A stretch of DNA of 64,000 nucleotides from Gnetum montanum (taxonomy: Eukaryota > Streptophyta > Gnetopsida > Gnetales > Gnetaceae), in assembly GCA_015680685.1 (NCBI GenBank), contig MNCI01033639.1:409398-473397 (forward strand). The letters run 5' to 3'. Position numbers and translations under genes: made by a program. The notes beneath the pieces were generated by a model that worked only from the letters and a program-made list of their open reading frames with translations, searched no databases and had not been told where the DNA came from. Shown here piece by piece: positions 34,140 to 46,064 of this stretch (position 1 is its first letter; the number at the start of each line of letters is the position of its first letter).

Positions 34140-34770
34140 ATTGATCCCTATAAATGCTAACATTACATATACATAGATTTGATAATCAAAACAAGAACAT
34201 TTCCTAATGTAGACTCAATCCTAAATTAAAATATGTAATAAATTAGAAGATTGAAAAACTCTTAAAAATGGGATTCATTAAAGGAAGAGAAATTAATGAG
34301 TGGCTGATCTCACTTATAATTGTTTCTAAAAAGGAGGGTAAATGGAGGATCTATGTTGGTTTTGTATTAATGAATGTTACATGTTCAAGGATCATTTTTC
34401 ATTATCTTTCATGGACTAGGTCATAGATACCTTAGAAGACATAAATATTACAGCTTTCTTGATGGATACAATGGCTATAATCAAATCCAAATTTTTCCTA
34501 AGGATCAATCCAAAACTACATTCATGCATTCGTTGGAAACATTTGCATATACAAAGATGTCATTAGAGTTTTAAAATACCCTAGCTACCTTTTAATATCT
34601 AGTTCCTAGTATAATTCAAAAATAGATAGGCAATGGGATGGAGGTTTTCATGAATGGCTTTTTCACCTATGAATATGATTTTGACAAGGTATTCAATAGA
34701 CTTTAACATGTACTAAAATATTGTGTTGAGACCAACCTAAAGCTCAACTAGTAGAAAAATCATCTAATAG
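34140..34770 (+). pseudogene. E5 reverse transcriptase pseudogene
   Basis: RT landmarks are in order: KLLEVVNKCPIAFAW, FLDGYNGYNQIQI (34460-34500), KTTFMHSLETFAYTKMSLEF (for KTTFTCPWGTFAYRRMPFGL), LATF, IGNGMEVFMNGFFTYEYDFD (34627-34690), where the catalytic YxDD reads FMNG, so both active-site aspartates are altered. Many stops lie between the open pieces. Gypsy-type (Athila/Tat clade-like) sequence. Confidence 0.8.
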
Positions 34771-35079
34771 TTTAGAAGAACATAGTTTTGGGACATACAA
34801 TGTTAGAGAAAGAGAATGAGGTGGACATCAAGAAGATCAAGATGATCCAGGAAATTACACAAAGAACTAAATAGTGAAGGATATGATATCCTTACTTAGG
34901 CACATAGGGTATTATTGTAGATTAAACAAAAACCTTTTTAAAATTGTTAGACCATTAGTAGAGCTAATAAAGAAAGATGTACCATTCACATAAACTAATA
35001 AATGTGAGTAAGCATTTGAATTATTGAAGCAGAAGCTTGTAAACACTTTCATTTTATAAGCTTTAGATTGGTCTTGATC

Positions 35080-35450
35080 TTTTCACATAATAACATATGA
35101 ATTAAATTAAGCACTAGAAGTGGTGTTGACATAGTTGCAAGGGCAACAAAGACCCTACTACATTCATTATGCTAGTAGGGGTATTAATGGTGCACAATTA
35201 AATTATATAACAATAAAAAAAGAGTTGAGGATAGTGGTTTATGCACTAGAAAAGTTTAGGCATTATGTGCTTGGATGCCTAATTTTTATGCATACTAATC
35301 AAAGTACAACTCACTTTCTTATAAATAAGTTAATGATTAGTTCACAAATCATCAAGTGGTTGTTAACCTTATAGAAGTTTATGCAACCATGATCTTCAAG
35401 AAGAGAATATAAAACATAGTTGTAGATCATATATCATGTCTCCAATAAAG
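35080..35450 (+). pseudogene. E5 RNase H pseudogene
   Basis: An open piece at 35135-35374 reads YYIHYASRGINGAQLNY, TIKKELRIVVYALEKFRHYV, LGCLIFMHTNQSTTHFL, matching Ty3/gypsy RNase H (YYASRTLN-AQ-NY, T-EKELLAVV-ALEKFR-YL, V-TDH). The catalytic Asp of TDH reads Asn (HTNQ). It closes with a degraded NVVADHLSRL (35406-35445), the usual end of the RH domain. The integrase that should follow is missing, replaced by the E6 LTR. Confidence 0.85.
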
Positions 35451-35467
35451 CCATGAGGTTGATTAAG

Positions 35468-36997
35468 TATAACATCCTAGTTTTAGAATCCTTTTTCTTT
35501 TATTGATATGTCTTGTGGCTTGAACATTGGATGTGATATGCCTAGCCTATTTATTATATTTTACCTTAGTCTTACATTGGTACCTTACTTGTATAATGCT
35601 TTATTATTATATTTTAAATATTAATATTTATGTTATTCCTTTCTAAGATTAAATTATAGGTAGGAAAAATAAATTACAACTACTGCTTGAAGGGTTTTGA
35701 TCAAGTATTAGGAAGCTAGAAAGTCATGTACAAGAATTTCTACATCATACATGTTAGCATCTAAAAGGTAAATAATACAATAAATAAGCATTATCATCAT
35801 AATAATAACTAAATAAGAAAAATTACATCCACCACCATCTAATCCCAAACATTCATCATCAGAGACCAACCCCCACTTTTAGTTTTAACATGTGTATTCA
35901 TTTCATGTTGAATGTTTACTCAATGTACACATTAAGATTTTAAACCAATTGTGCTATTATTACTAGTATGCATGTAGGACTTCATTCATGTCTTTTATAT
36001 TTGATACCCAAGAGTGAATAGATTGATCTAGCTTATCTCTCCTTAAAGCTTTTTAAACTTGCCAAGAGCTGAACTCATCTAGTTTACACTCCCCCTTCAC
36101 ATTTAAGATGCAAGCCTACATCAAGAGTCATCTCTACTATAGAAGCAAAGGATGGTACTTGCCCTAAGATTTTTCATAACCAACCAATCTCTTTCTTATG
36201 CTATCATTGTTATATACATTATCATCATTAGTAGTAGTTATAAAAATCACATTAGAACAGTAGCAACTAAATATCACATTAATCACAATATCTTGGGGTG
36301 GTAAGAAGCATGCTCTCTTTGATGAGATAAAGAATAAATTCCATAGGTTTCTATTTATCTCTCCTTAGGTTTTCAAATTAGTTTCTACATGTTGCAATAG
36401 TTTAGTGTAGTTCTAATTGGATTTTTAGATTGGATTTCATGTTTTATGTTCACTTATCTTCTTCTTAATTTCACCCTATTTCACCATGTTTATACATCTC
36501 CAAATTTGCATAAGGATTCTAGATATCAATTTTTACATCCCCATTCCCAAATTAACCCATTCCATAACCAAGATGGTGTTGTTTTATAAGAAGAGGTTGC
36601 AACTATTATAATAAGATCTGTAATGAAATGGCATGTTCTTAAGGTGACCTTTGGGAGTTTGACCTAAGGTATTTATACCTAGTAATTAGAGGTCATGTAA
36701 GCATGGAGTTGTGGATCCAGTAAAAATGAGTAATAGGTGTTAGGTGAAGCAAGATAGAAAGATGATTAGCTATCTTTTTTGGTTGGGTATAGGCCTAACT
36801 ATGCTGATAGTGTTAGATTGCCTCTAAGAGATAAATGTTGAAGAAAAAATCTCCAGAGAACCCTCAAATCATGACCTATATACACTCATTTAATTCTAAT
36901 TTTATTATTAACATACTTCCCTTTCATTCCTTCTACATAATATCAAATGTTACATATATTTGACATTTGTCATAAAATCTAGGAATGGGATGTCACA
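35468..36997 (+). repeat. E6 LTR, Tekay/Del-like
   Basis: Starts TATAACATCCTAGTTTTAG (from TGTAACATCC...) and ends GGAATGGGATGTCACA, the inverted TGTRACA...TGTYACA ends usual in chromovirus Tekay/Del LTRs. A TATA-like ATTTATACC lies at about 36671-36679. A primer site follows at once. No second copy of this LTR was found in the window, so the element is truncated. Confidence 0.5.
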
Positions 36998-37016
36998 ATT
37001 GGTATTAAAATAAATC
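36998..37016 (+). promoter_or_regulatory. E6 primer-binding site, initiator tRNA-Met type
   Basis: ATTGGTATTAAAATAAATC directly after the LTR resembles the common plant site TTGGTATCAGAGC(A). First seven bases match exactly. Confidence 0.5.
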
Positions 37017-39137
37017 ATGACTTAGGATAAGTTAGAACCAAGGATTAACTATGATCTAATGACAAAGTATGAGCCATGATCTAGGATGAATTATGAGCCA
37101 TTGTTATATGTGAATCATATTTACGATGAACTACACCAATGAATAAGTCGTTCCAATACATTAACTTTTATGGATAATAATGACCAAACTTCAATGATAC
37201 ATTAATAAAGTACATCAAGTATAGGAGATTTTAGTAAGTTAAGAAATCATCCATGTAGGTAACCCTTACCTATTTCTCAAATAGTGACAATCTTTTTCTA
37301 GTCCAGTAGGATTTTTTATACCTACTTTTTTGGTTTGATAGGCATTAAGGTTAAGTGTGGCTTTGACATTATCCCACATGAGTTTGAGCATAAAACTCTC
37401 CAAAAATATCATCGTAGGATACATTTTAAGCTCTTAGATACCTTCAAGGATCATTCCAACTCATAACTTAGCTTATGAGCTTTACTTTTGGTGATCCTAA
37501 AAAAGTTCAGAAATCAAAATTTTTCTTAGTGGTAGAGGTGATGTGAATTTTGTGTTAGTGTTCCTTCTCAACCATTGACATCACATTAGCTACAACCCTA
37601 GACCATCCTTTTCATGTCACCTATATGAAAACTACATTTTAGCCAGCAATTTGACATTGCAAGATTCCAAACGACTCATCCAAGATACTATTGGCATCAT
37701 AAGCTTCAAATATTGACATTTGGACAGTTTGACACTAAGACTCTAAGACTAAAATTTTTTCTTAGTGCTATCTAATGCTAACATTAACATTAGCATTAAT
37801 GTTAAAGTCAACATTGTAAACATGATCTACAACACCTCTGAGGCTCATCTCACTTACAATTCAACTCATCCCTTAACTTCTTAGGATCTCAAGAACATTA
37901 TTATGACTCATTTTAGCTTTAGTTTAGAAATCCTATGAACATGAAAACTCAATTCAAGAAAAATTCATAAAATATTCTAATTTCTTAGCCAATGTTAATA
38001 CTAATGCTAGCATCAACATTAATAGGGATTGCAAAATGTAATTCCTTTCCTCCTCAATCAATAGTTAACATCATCTCTTAGACTCACAAGTTCCTTAGCA
38101 TTAGCTCAACATGATTAGACATTAGTTTGGGCATCAAATGAGGCCATGGAAGGCTTAGACTAGCACTTAAGAAGAATTGGAAATTTTTTTCTAAGTTGAC
38201 ATTTGTATCAATGTTAGCATCACCTATCCATGTTTCTAATCTTGCCATGTTTGAAGGTCAAACTTGCTAAATTTGAATTCCCAATGAACTTCACTTAACT
38301 TAGGAGTCAAATTTGACAACCATAATTCTATAAAAATGAGATTAAAATCCATATTTTAGGGATGATTTCTTAAGATCTATAGCACTTTTTCAAGATTTCA
38401 AGAGATCAAGAGCATATGCAACAAACCGCCTACTATCTCCTATGTGCTCCACAATTAACACAACTCCTCTTGGCTCTAGAACTAACACTAACATATTGTC
38501 AATGTCATTCAAACAACTTTTGTGTTAGCACTCTAGACTTGGAATTTTTTAGCATCAATTTTAGTCTTTAAAGTTAGAATTTTTTTAGCTGTAGCATCAA
38601 TGACAAGATCCTTAGCTAAAATAACCTTGGTTTGGCCCCAAATTAATGTTGTCTAGTGCCTGCAACCTTTCCATCTATAACCTCACCCTCCAAAGATTTA
38701 ATTCCCCTTCAAACTTATATTTTACTTACAAATTGGGTTCTTATTATTAGTTTTATCTCACTTACGTTTTTACTCCAATACTTACATTTTGGCCCTCCTT
38801 AGGAGGCAAACACTCATTTTTTTAATAATAAAGCATTTTTATTATTTGGGAAGGAAGCCAAAACCTTTTTCTCAATATCATAGCTCTCTATATTTTAATA
38901 TTTTATGCTCATTTATTTACACTTTTATCCTTATATTTTATTTCACCACTCATAGTTTATTCTACACTTAGTCTATTTTTTAGCAATAAATACTTAGCCA
39001 AATTTTACCATTTTCACTCAACACTTTTATCAATTTTTTATCATTCTTAGTGTGCATTCTATAGGCTAAGCCCACTCTATATTGAAGATTTATACATCAT
39101 TGTATCATTATTGTTGACTTATTGAAGTCAAAGACCA
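37017..39137 (+). repeat. Degenerate LTR-like region of E9 with repeated TTAATG/AGCAT words
   Basis: No ORF. Between 37700 and 38600 words such as AACATTAGCATTAATG, AATGCTAGCATCAACATT and ATCAATGTTAGCATC recur, like the U3 arrays of the other LTRs. The right edge is set at ...AAAGACCA (39137), before a primer-site-like sequence. Left edge unknown; the first few hundred bases may be E6 interior. Confidence 0.35.
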
Positions 39138-39156
39138 TTTGTGGCTCTGAATTAAG
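39138..39156 (+). promoter_or_regulatory. E9 primer-binding site, Tat/Ogre (tRNA-Arg) type, tentative
   Basis: TTTGTGGCTCTGAATTAAG partly matches TTTGGTGACTCTGCTGGGG of Tat/Ogre elements. It agrees with the Tat-like gag downstream but the match is weak. Confidence 0.3.
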
Positions 39157-41552
39157 TACTTTAACTCTTAGTTCATGGAGGCATCTCTTGTGGAATTACA
39201 AAAGAATAATTTCATAGGAACATTTTTAATGCTAGAAGAAGGGCCAATGACATTTCTAGTATATTAAAACTATCACCTATCAACCTGTAGATCCTTTCTA
39301 ATAATTAGAATAATTTTACTCTTGTTGGTTTTTACTTAGTTTTATTTTCCCATTTGCACTTAATCTTATTTTCTTCTAAGTATGTATGTAGGAGACACTT
39401 GATATCATGTATGATCAAGGTTTCGAATCCACTCACATCTTCCAAGTTCATAAACTAATGAAAGCATATAAGACATAGGTTCTTGTGGCACCCATGATTG
39501 TACATGACTATAAGGTTACATATGCGAAGTAAGAATTGAGCATAGCACTCTCTAAGAACAAGTTAAGGAGGATGGTTACCTATCAGACAGCCAATAGTTT
39601 GAAATCATTTTTGCTAAATCCAACCTACAAAAAGGACCAACGCAATTCATAATGAGACACTTGAAAATATAATATTTTTATTACTTGACCAACCCTTTGC
39701 CATCCCATTGAGCTAAATCAATTTGAACAAGTAGCATTAGTAGAATACCTACTCATCAAAGATGAAGTCTAGGTAATGACAAGTGCTAACATTCAATAGA
39801 AATAAGCTATTGAGAATAATCTCATTGGAAATCCTAATATTAATTTTAGCAGTAAGAATTATCAATTCTAGGACCAACATAGTAAGGAAAGTAGTGACAT
39901 TAGTATTCATAATGATGATAAAAAGGAACATCTCCATGTTTCCCTACCTGTAGATCACTTTCCACTATCATAGCTCGCCATGTGACCAACCTACCTTCTA
40001 CCTATAGTGTGTTCCCTAACTGTACTCTTCTAACACTAGTACAAAGTATTAATTTACTACTTTAATTCTTTTCAAGCCTTATCCCACATAGTTCCAATGC
40101 AGTAGTCATATTTCTTACCTCTCCTCTCATTTGCATACCTTATTCCTCACTACCCCATTATGCCATCAATGCCTATGCCTACCATGATGCCTATTCAACT
40201 AGTCTTATTGGCTCATAATTCCATTCTAAGAAATGTTTTTGATAGTATTTCTAGCATCTTTTTTGAATTGATGTTACTGCTATAAGATCTTTCTTCTAAG
40301 TTACAGATGAAACTTAAAAGGTAACTACATTACATGGGGGTAGTTCTATAGTATCCATTTCCAATCTACTCATTGATCCCATTAGCCCTTTAATTATACT
40401 TGCTCAAGTTTGCAAGGATGTATCATTGCTAAATTTAACTAAGTATAATGGGAAATCTAATTCAATTAATCATGTACTTGCCTTTCAAAATGAATGTATG
40501 TTACTAACCAATTATCCCTATACCATATAAGCTTCTTCAACTTCCTAACTAAAAAAGCACTAGAGTGATATAGATCCCTTCCCCATGGATCCATTACCTT
40601 CCTAGAATAGCTCTCCATCACCTTGATGGAGAGATTTAAGTATAACATTATTAAGGGTGGAACTTTGTAGAAGATTTCACCAATCAAACAAGCCCATAAT
40701 GAATCTATCTTCAAGCTTATCTCAAAAGCAACATTAGCCATAATGGAACTCACACATCCACTCCCTAATGAGCAGCTGCTAAACATTTTTGAAGGGACCA
40801 TTAATGACTATATTAGAGGAAAGCTAGTCTATCCTAGACCACTTAGTCTCCATGATACCGTTACTTTAGCCAAGCACATTGAAGAGATGACAATTTAACA
40901 TATGACCTAGAGTGGGTCAATTTTCGTAATAAGGATAACAAAGTAACAAAGAAGGAGAAATATTTCTAAAACATTAGATAAATGATGGAATCCATGAATC
41001 AATATCTAGCTATCGCATTAGCAAATAATGGAGGCAATAATTAAAATAGAAATCCAAATCCAAATCCAAAGCCCAATGGTGATGGATAAAACACATTCAA
41101 TGGTGGATAAAGGAAATCACCTAACGAGAGGTCTAAGTACCATAAATTCCCAATGATGTACATATAGTTATATAACATATTTCTTGAGGGACACATCATT
41201 CCAAAATAAATGTTTAAATAGAAAAGGGTATGCTTTAAAAAGCTCAAAATTTTAACCATTGATCCTTCCCAACGAATGAAAGGAAGCCACTTATCCTAAA
41301 GTGGTACAATCCTAACAAGTTTTATTACTATCACAAGGCTACATGTCATGATATTAATGATTATAACACATGCAAAGATGATGTTCAAGCTTTGGTTAAA
41401 AAAAGAAAAATTGTTTTTAACATATTAGTACAACTTAAGAGGCAAAATATGTAAATACTTTATAATTCACTAAATGGACATTCAAGAAGGATTTATGCAT
41501 TCCATTTTCAAAGCAAGATAAGTTGTCATAAAGTATACTTTATAATCCAAAT
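39157..41552 (+). pseudogene. E9 gag pseudogene, Tat-like
   Basis: At 40380-40880 the plus strand reads, across frames, LLNLTKYNGKSNSINHVLAF, QNECMLLTNYPYTI, a degraded LEWYRSLPMGSI, LMERFKYNIIKGGTL, then a hinge and LPNEQLLNIFEGTINDYIRG, RPLSLHDTVTLAKHIEEM. This is the D-G-x-x-(D/S)-P...F...LxG-x-A-x-x-W(F/Y)-x-x-L-P-x-G-S-I-x-S-F core of Tat-lineage gag, distinct from the gag of E2/E4. The part before 40300 shows only traces. It is cut at 41552 by E4. Confidence 0.6.
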
Positions 41553-42442
41553 TGATGAGCAACGGGTATTCTCTACATCCAACCATACAAATTACAAGCA
41601 TGTACATGAGATCCAATCAAATTTTGTGGACTTTATTTACCTAAGTGGCCAATATTCCTAGATGGTGAACTATGTAATTATTAATCATTATCTTCTCAAT
41701 AAATGCTTATGCTAATCTATATGTATGGTTAAGTGTGATCAAGCTGTAAGATATTTATTTTTATACTTTTTCTTATTTTCTTTACTCACTAAATGATTAA
41801 GTAAATAAAGATTTAGTATTTAAATTAACTAAGTAATTCACAACTTAGTTAACTAACTAGCCTAAATGTGAAGTATCCATTTCCACTTTTCATATACATC
41901 CTAAACATATATTAATGTTGTTGGGTTACCAAACATATACTACTAGGCATACCAAGTATCAACTACTAAGATTACCATGCATTAATAATATATTTTTCTT
42001 GAAGTGGTTATACTCACATTACTTATAAACAATAATATTAATTGCTTAATAATAAGAAAGTAAATTACATGTAAAGTAAATTGTTGGAAAGTAATGTTAT
42101 GTTAGTCTAAGTACTGCAATAAATAGAAGAAATCTAGATTTTATTTCTACTCATGCAAGTATGTCCAAGGACAAATGCACTTGAATAAAATGTCATACAA
42201 TCACTTAAATCCATGCTGTGGGCACTTAGAGGAAAAAATATTCTAACTTCCACAACAAGAAACTGCAAGAGTTTGACTATGGAAATGACCAAAATATGTC
42301 ATAAATGTGAGGGGTATGCACATATATATAAGTAACACCTACATTAGCATCAATGTACCTACATCAATGCATTATAAGATACATCGATGAGAATATGATG
42401 ATAAGGTTACACTAACACAACCATCTTCTTGATGTTTCATCA
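41553..42442 (-). repeat. E4 3' LTR
   Basis: On the minus strand starts TGATGAAACATCAAGAAGAT (42442) and ends ...GTTGCTCATCA (41553). TATA box CTTATATATATG at about 42332-42321. U3 words CATCGATGTA, CATTGATGTAGG, CATTGATGCTAATGTAGG lie just upstream of it. Confidence 0.8.
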
Positions 42443-42458
42443 TTCCCCCACAACTAAC
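42443..42458 (-). promoter_or_regulatory. E4 polypurine tract
   Basis: On the minus strand GTTAGTTGTGGGGGAA runs directly into the TGATGAAAC start of the 3' LTR; it matches the tract of E1. Confidence 0.75.
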
Positions 42459-42639
42459 TAAAAATGTATCCTCAAGTAAACAAAAATGGGATTAAGTTTC
42501 TTACAAAATTTGGCAAAGTATGGAACTTTATTAATTGAATAGCTAATTGATTGATTCTAGCTAACTTTGAGTGCAATATTATACAGATTCCAAAAAATTA
42601 ATGCCTTTTACAACATAAATTGGATACTTAGATAAAAGA

Positions 42640-45527
42640 AATAGTAGGAGCTTGTTGAATGGACAAAGGTGGAATGCAGTCTTCACATGGTGCTTGGTGG
42701 TGGAGGCTTCTATAGCTCTGAGGGTCCTTCATCATGTACTAGTGCTGCTAGAGGTTGAAGCTATCCTACTACTACTACTACTACTATTGCTAGAAACTTG
42801 AAGGCATCTAGGAGTGCCTTCATTTTTTCCTCTTTGCTTTGTGGGTTATAGCCAGGTTACTTCACCTAGATTAGCCAGTGTTGGGGTATCCCACAAGCAT
42901 GACAATGAAGGAAACATCTCCTTCATGTTGATGAACCAAGCTACAAATGTTTTATATTTAATATCGAACATTTTGAAAAGGTTTTATAGCTTCTGGTAGT
43001 CATTCATCATCCTTGCTAGGTTCTTAGCAATAGTTCATTGATCTTTGAATCTACTTCTAAGAACTTCGAGCTCCACGTTAGCTATTTCTGACTTTTCTTT
43101 TGTATATTTATAAAGCTTAAAATATACCTGATAGAGGAGGTAGGAGTTGATGACTTGTTTCTCTAACTCAGTTCTTAGTTTCCCTATTGTCAACATTGCC
43201 AGGTTTGTAAAGAAGAGGTTGGCGAGCTCCATGTATTCTATCATCTCATCAATCTACAATTCCTTCAAGTAGATTTCTACTTGATTGTATGCATGCAACC
43301 CATCAAAGTGGACTACAGTTCATCACCTCTTTGCTACAGTTGCTAGATAACCTCATTCACCTTTGCCTTGGTTAATTTGATTTCTTTCTCATTGACCTAT
43401 TTGAGTAGTCTAACCTAGTTTCTATAGTGATTCTTAGCTTTATCAAATTTCAAGGCTTCATCCCTTCAAGAAGCAATCTTAATTATAGTCCTTTGGCAAC
43501 AAAGGACATGGATCTTCTCCATTGAGAGATTCCTATTTTTAATAGTCAACCTCCTCAAATCCAAGTTTACCTTGGTAAGATGTTCCTTATACTAGTAGAT
43601 ATATTCCACCATTTGGTCCTTTTATTGCTTAGCATTTCATAGGTGATGCTTATCTCAGGTGAGGAACAAGTTCTCCTTACGAAGTTGCAATAAGTCATAA
43701 TTAGTATTATTTATCATTGTCTTTGACATGGACACATCAAAGATCACCATTTTGTTGGCATTCTTAGCCTCTTAGTACTTTTGTAAAAGTTGTTGAAATG
43801 TTTCATCCCTTGTTCGTTTAGGTCAGAGAATAATAAGATTGAAGATACAAGCTTGCAATTCTACAACTTTGACAACCAACAATTGATTGGTAGTGGTGGC
43901 CTCCTCAAGTTATGCATTGGTGATTAGCAGCTTGCCCCTTGTCTCTAAGAGCTATGACTAGTTAGCTATGATATCATTTGGGAGACTAAAGATCTTTGAA
44001 AGTGGTTGCTTGGATTCCTCCAATCACTCCAACACTTCTTCATGTTAGGCAGTGCTCATTTATCCACTCATTGCTCTTGTTGGTCTATGGACGTCTATCA
44101 TGGTAGCAATTTCTAGTATTAATATAGTAGGATTGTTAACGTCTTCTACAACTCTATCTACCACCACCTCTGTCACTATTTCCTAGTTCTTGTATGACAT
44201 GACTAGGACCATCGTCCCTTATCCTTCCTCCAACATGACAAAGAAGGCTATTGCATTCCATGAAATTTCAGGAAATGCTTGTCTGGGAATGGACATAGTG
44301 ACCTCTTTAGCATTTGGATTAGGTCTAAGAGATGCTTTCTTTGTGTAGAAAATCATAGCATTGTTTCACTATCCACCTAGCTAATGATCCTTGCAATCTC
44401 ATTCAAGTGGCTAGATAGTGGATGAATGATTTCCCATTACCTCTAAATCCTTTTTATTATTGTAGCTATTACTCTTAAAGTTTTTTGAGGTGCTTAGAAG
44501 CTATAAGCATATCGAGTGTTGTTTTTGGGGTTGTCAATAATGGTGGTCATGGTTGCTCCTCTTCTTAAAGCTTAGCAATAGCTTTGTCTTTTATCATCTC
44601 CTAGCATGATCAAGTAGGGGCATGGTAGATCACATTGTTGGAATAGCATGTTATTCCTCCCCTTTTGCATAATTTTTTGATTAAGCATGGAAAGCAAAGC
44701 ATCTTCCTACCAGTCTCATTTTTTTTGAAATAATTTTCTATTTCAAGGAAGATGAGCTAGGGTTGCTTGATAGGGAATTTTTTTCTTAGAGCCATACATG
44801 CCCTAGTAGAGAAAGTTGTCACCTTAGTTGACCTCACTGTTGGGTTAAGGTGATAGGCCACAATCTTGAAATAAACTCTTTTTGACTTTTTCAAGATACC
44901 GTAATTCTTAGAGTTCATTCCATAGCATCATTGGACCTATTATTTCTTTGCTTTGGGGTCTGCTTACATTGAGATCTTCACTAGCTTTATTCTAATGTTA
45001 GGTAAATCAACGGCTTTAGTAATGGCTTCAACCGAGTAGGAGATGGTGATGTCCTTAATTTTGTTTGATGCATCTCCTTGTTGGTTGTTACAGAAAAGGT
45101 AGGTTTTCCCCATGTATCATTCCCCATTATTAGAGAAAATGACATATAGAGGAGACCCTTATAACTGTTTCTTGACCTCTTCTAGTGCTAATTCCAAGAA
45201 TGATCTAAAGTGTAACTCCTATAAGATCAAACTTTGAACCTCGTTGGTTCAAATCCTCTTGAGGCAGGCTTTATTAAGTGTGACCTCTATGTTGGATCTT
45301 GGTCTTTAGATCTCATCCTACTTGAATTAGCCTATTTTTGCCATAGGAATCTACCTAATAAATTCTACATCTGATTCCTTCCAAAGAGGCTCAGTAGCAT
45401 GCATAGCCTTAACTGCTTGCTCTTGGGGTTGTTGTTGTTGTGTTTATTGGTAGTCCCTTCCTTCTCAGGGTTGATTTTTCCTAGGCTTCCATGGTCCTCC
45501 TACCTAAGGTCCTCTCTTGGGTGCCAT
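42640..45527 (-). pseudogene. E4 third ORF, coiled-coil protein, broken
   Basis: The ATG at 45527 gives MAPKRGP, the same start as E2 (MALKRG). Then a Gln-rich stretch, and at about 45200-44850 EEVKKQL, GSPLYVIFSNNGE, DITISYSVEAITKAVDLPNI, each aligning with E2. The C-terminal part includes an open piece at 43244-43038 reading NLAMLTIGKLRTELEKQVI then a Tyr/Lys-rich heptad-like stretch and VELEVLRSRFKDQ, which aligns with NLAMLTAGWLRNKLEQQVA in E2. Mostly Leu/Glu/Lys/Gln heptads, so coiled coil. About 950 codons; no membrane segment or signal peptide seen. Downstream of integrase, it takes the place of the Athila third ORF. Role unknown. Confidence 0.6.
42769..42787. repeat. Short CTA microsatellite
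   Basis: About six CTA units inside the end of the E4 third ORF region. Confidence 0.8.
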
Positions 45528-45983
45528 ATGCAATTACAAACATAACCCATAATTAGCTCTTAGGCATAACCTTTGTTTCCTTGGGATATCTTCCTTTGTT
45601 AGATTAGGTTATGCTGATTTCTTAGACATTAGAATTTTATCACTAAGTTCTTGTTTTATGGTCATAGGCTTGTGATATCATTTTATTATTATTTTATTTA
45701 TGTTCTAATAGAGGTTTATTATTGATATTAACTTTTTGTGATTATTATTTTAATATCCTGTTCATGAGGAGTTAGAAAAATATTGAAAAATTTTCTATAA
45801 AAACCTAAGGTTTGAGGCCTCGATGACATAAAGCATACCTTCGGTAGTTCAAGGATTAAAAAATGGGTAAGGTCATATAAGTGTTTTGGAAGTTATGGTA
45901 CTTAGAAGGTCTTTTAACTTTGAAAAATTGCACAAACTCCTCTAGTGCTTTGAGAAAATGGTGAAAAATAACCTAAGTGTCAT

Positions 45984-45992
45984 GTATTTAAA
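45984..45992 (-). promoter_or_regulatory. E4 internal TATA box upstream of third ORF
   Basis: TTTAAATAC on the minus strand, 457 bases before the third-ORF ATG. Upstream (46000-46060) the words TTGATGTAG, TCGATGTAG and ATCAATGTAG repeat, echoing the ATTGATGTAGG words in the E4 LTR U3. After the TATA, GAGGAGTTTGTGCAATTTTTC resembles GGGGAGTTTTTGAAATTTTC in E2 at the same position. Confidence 0.5.
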
Positions 45993-46064
45993 GGGTTTTT
46001 ATGCTACATTGATGAGGCTACATCGACTCATCCAACTACATCAACAAGGCGGCATTTATTCCTA

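Noticed and set aside
45235-45265. tRNA-like B box GGTTCAAATCC
   Set aside because: No A box at the right distance, no acceptor stem pairing, and the stretch is part of the E4 third ORF on the minus strand.
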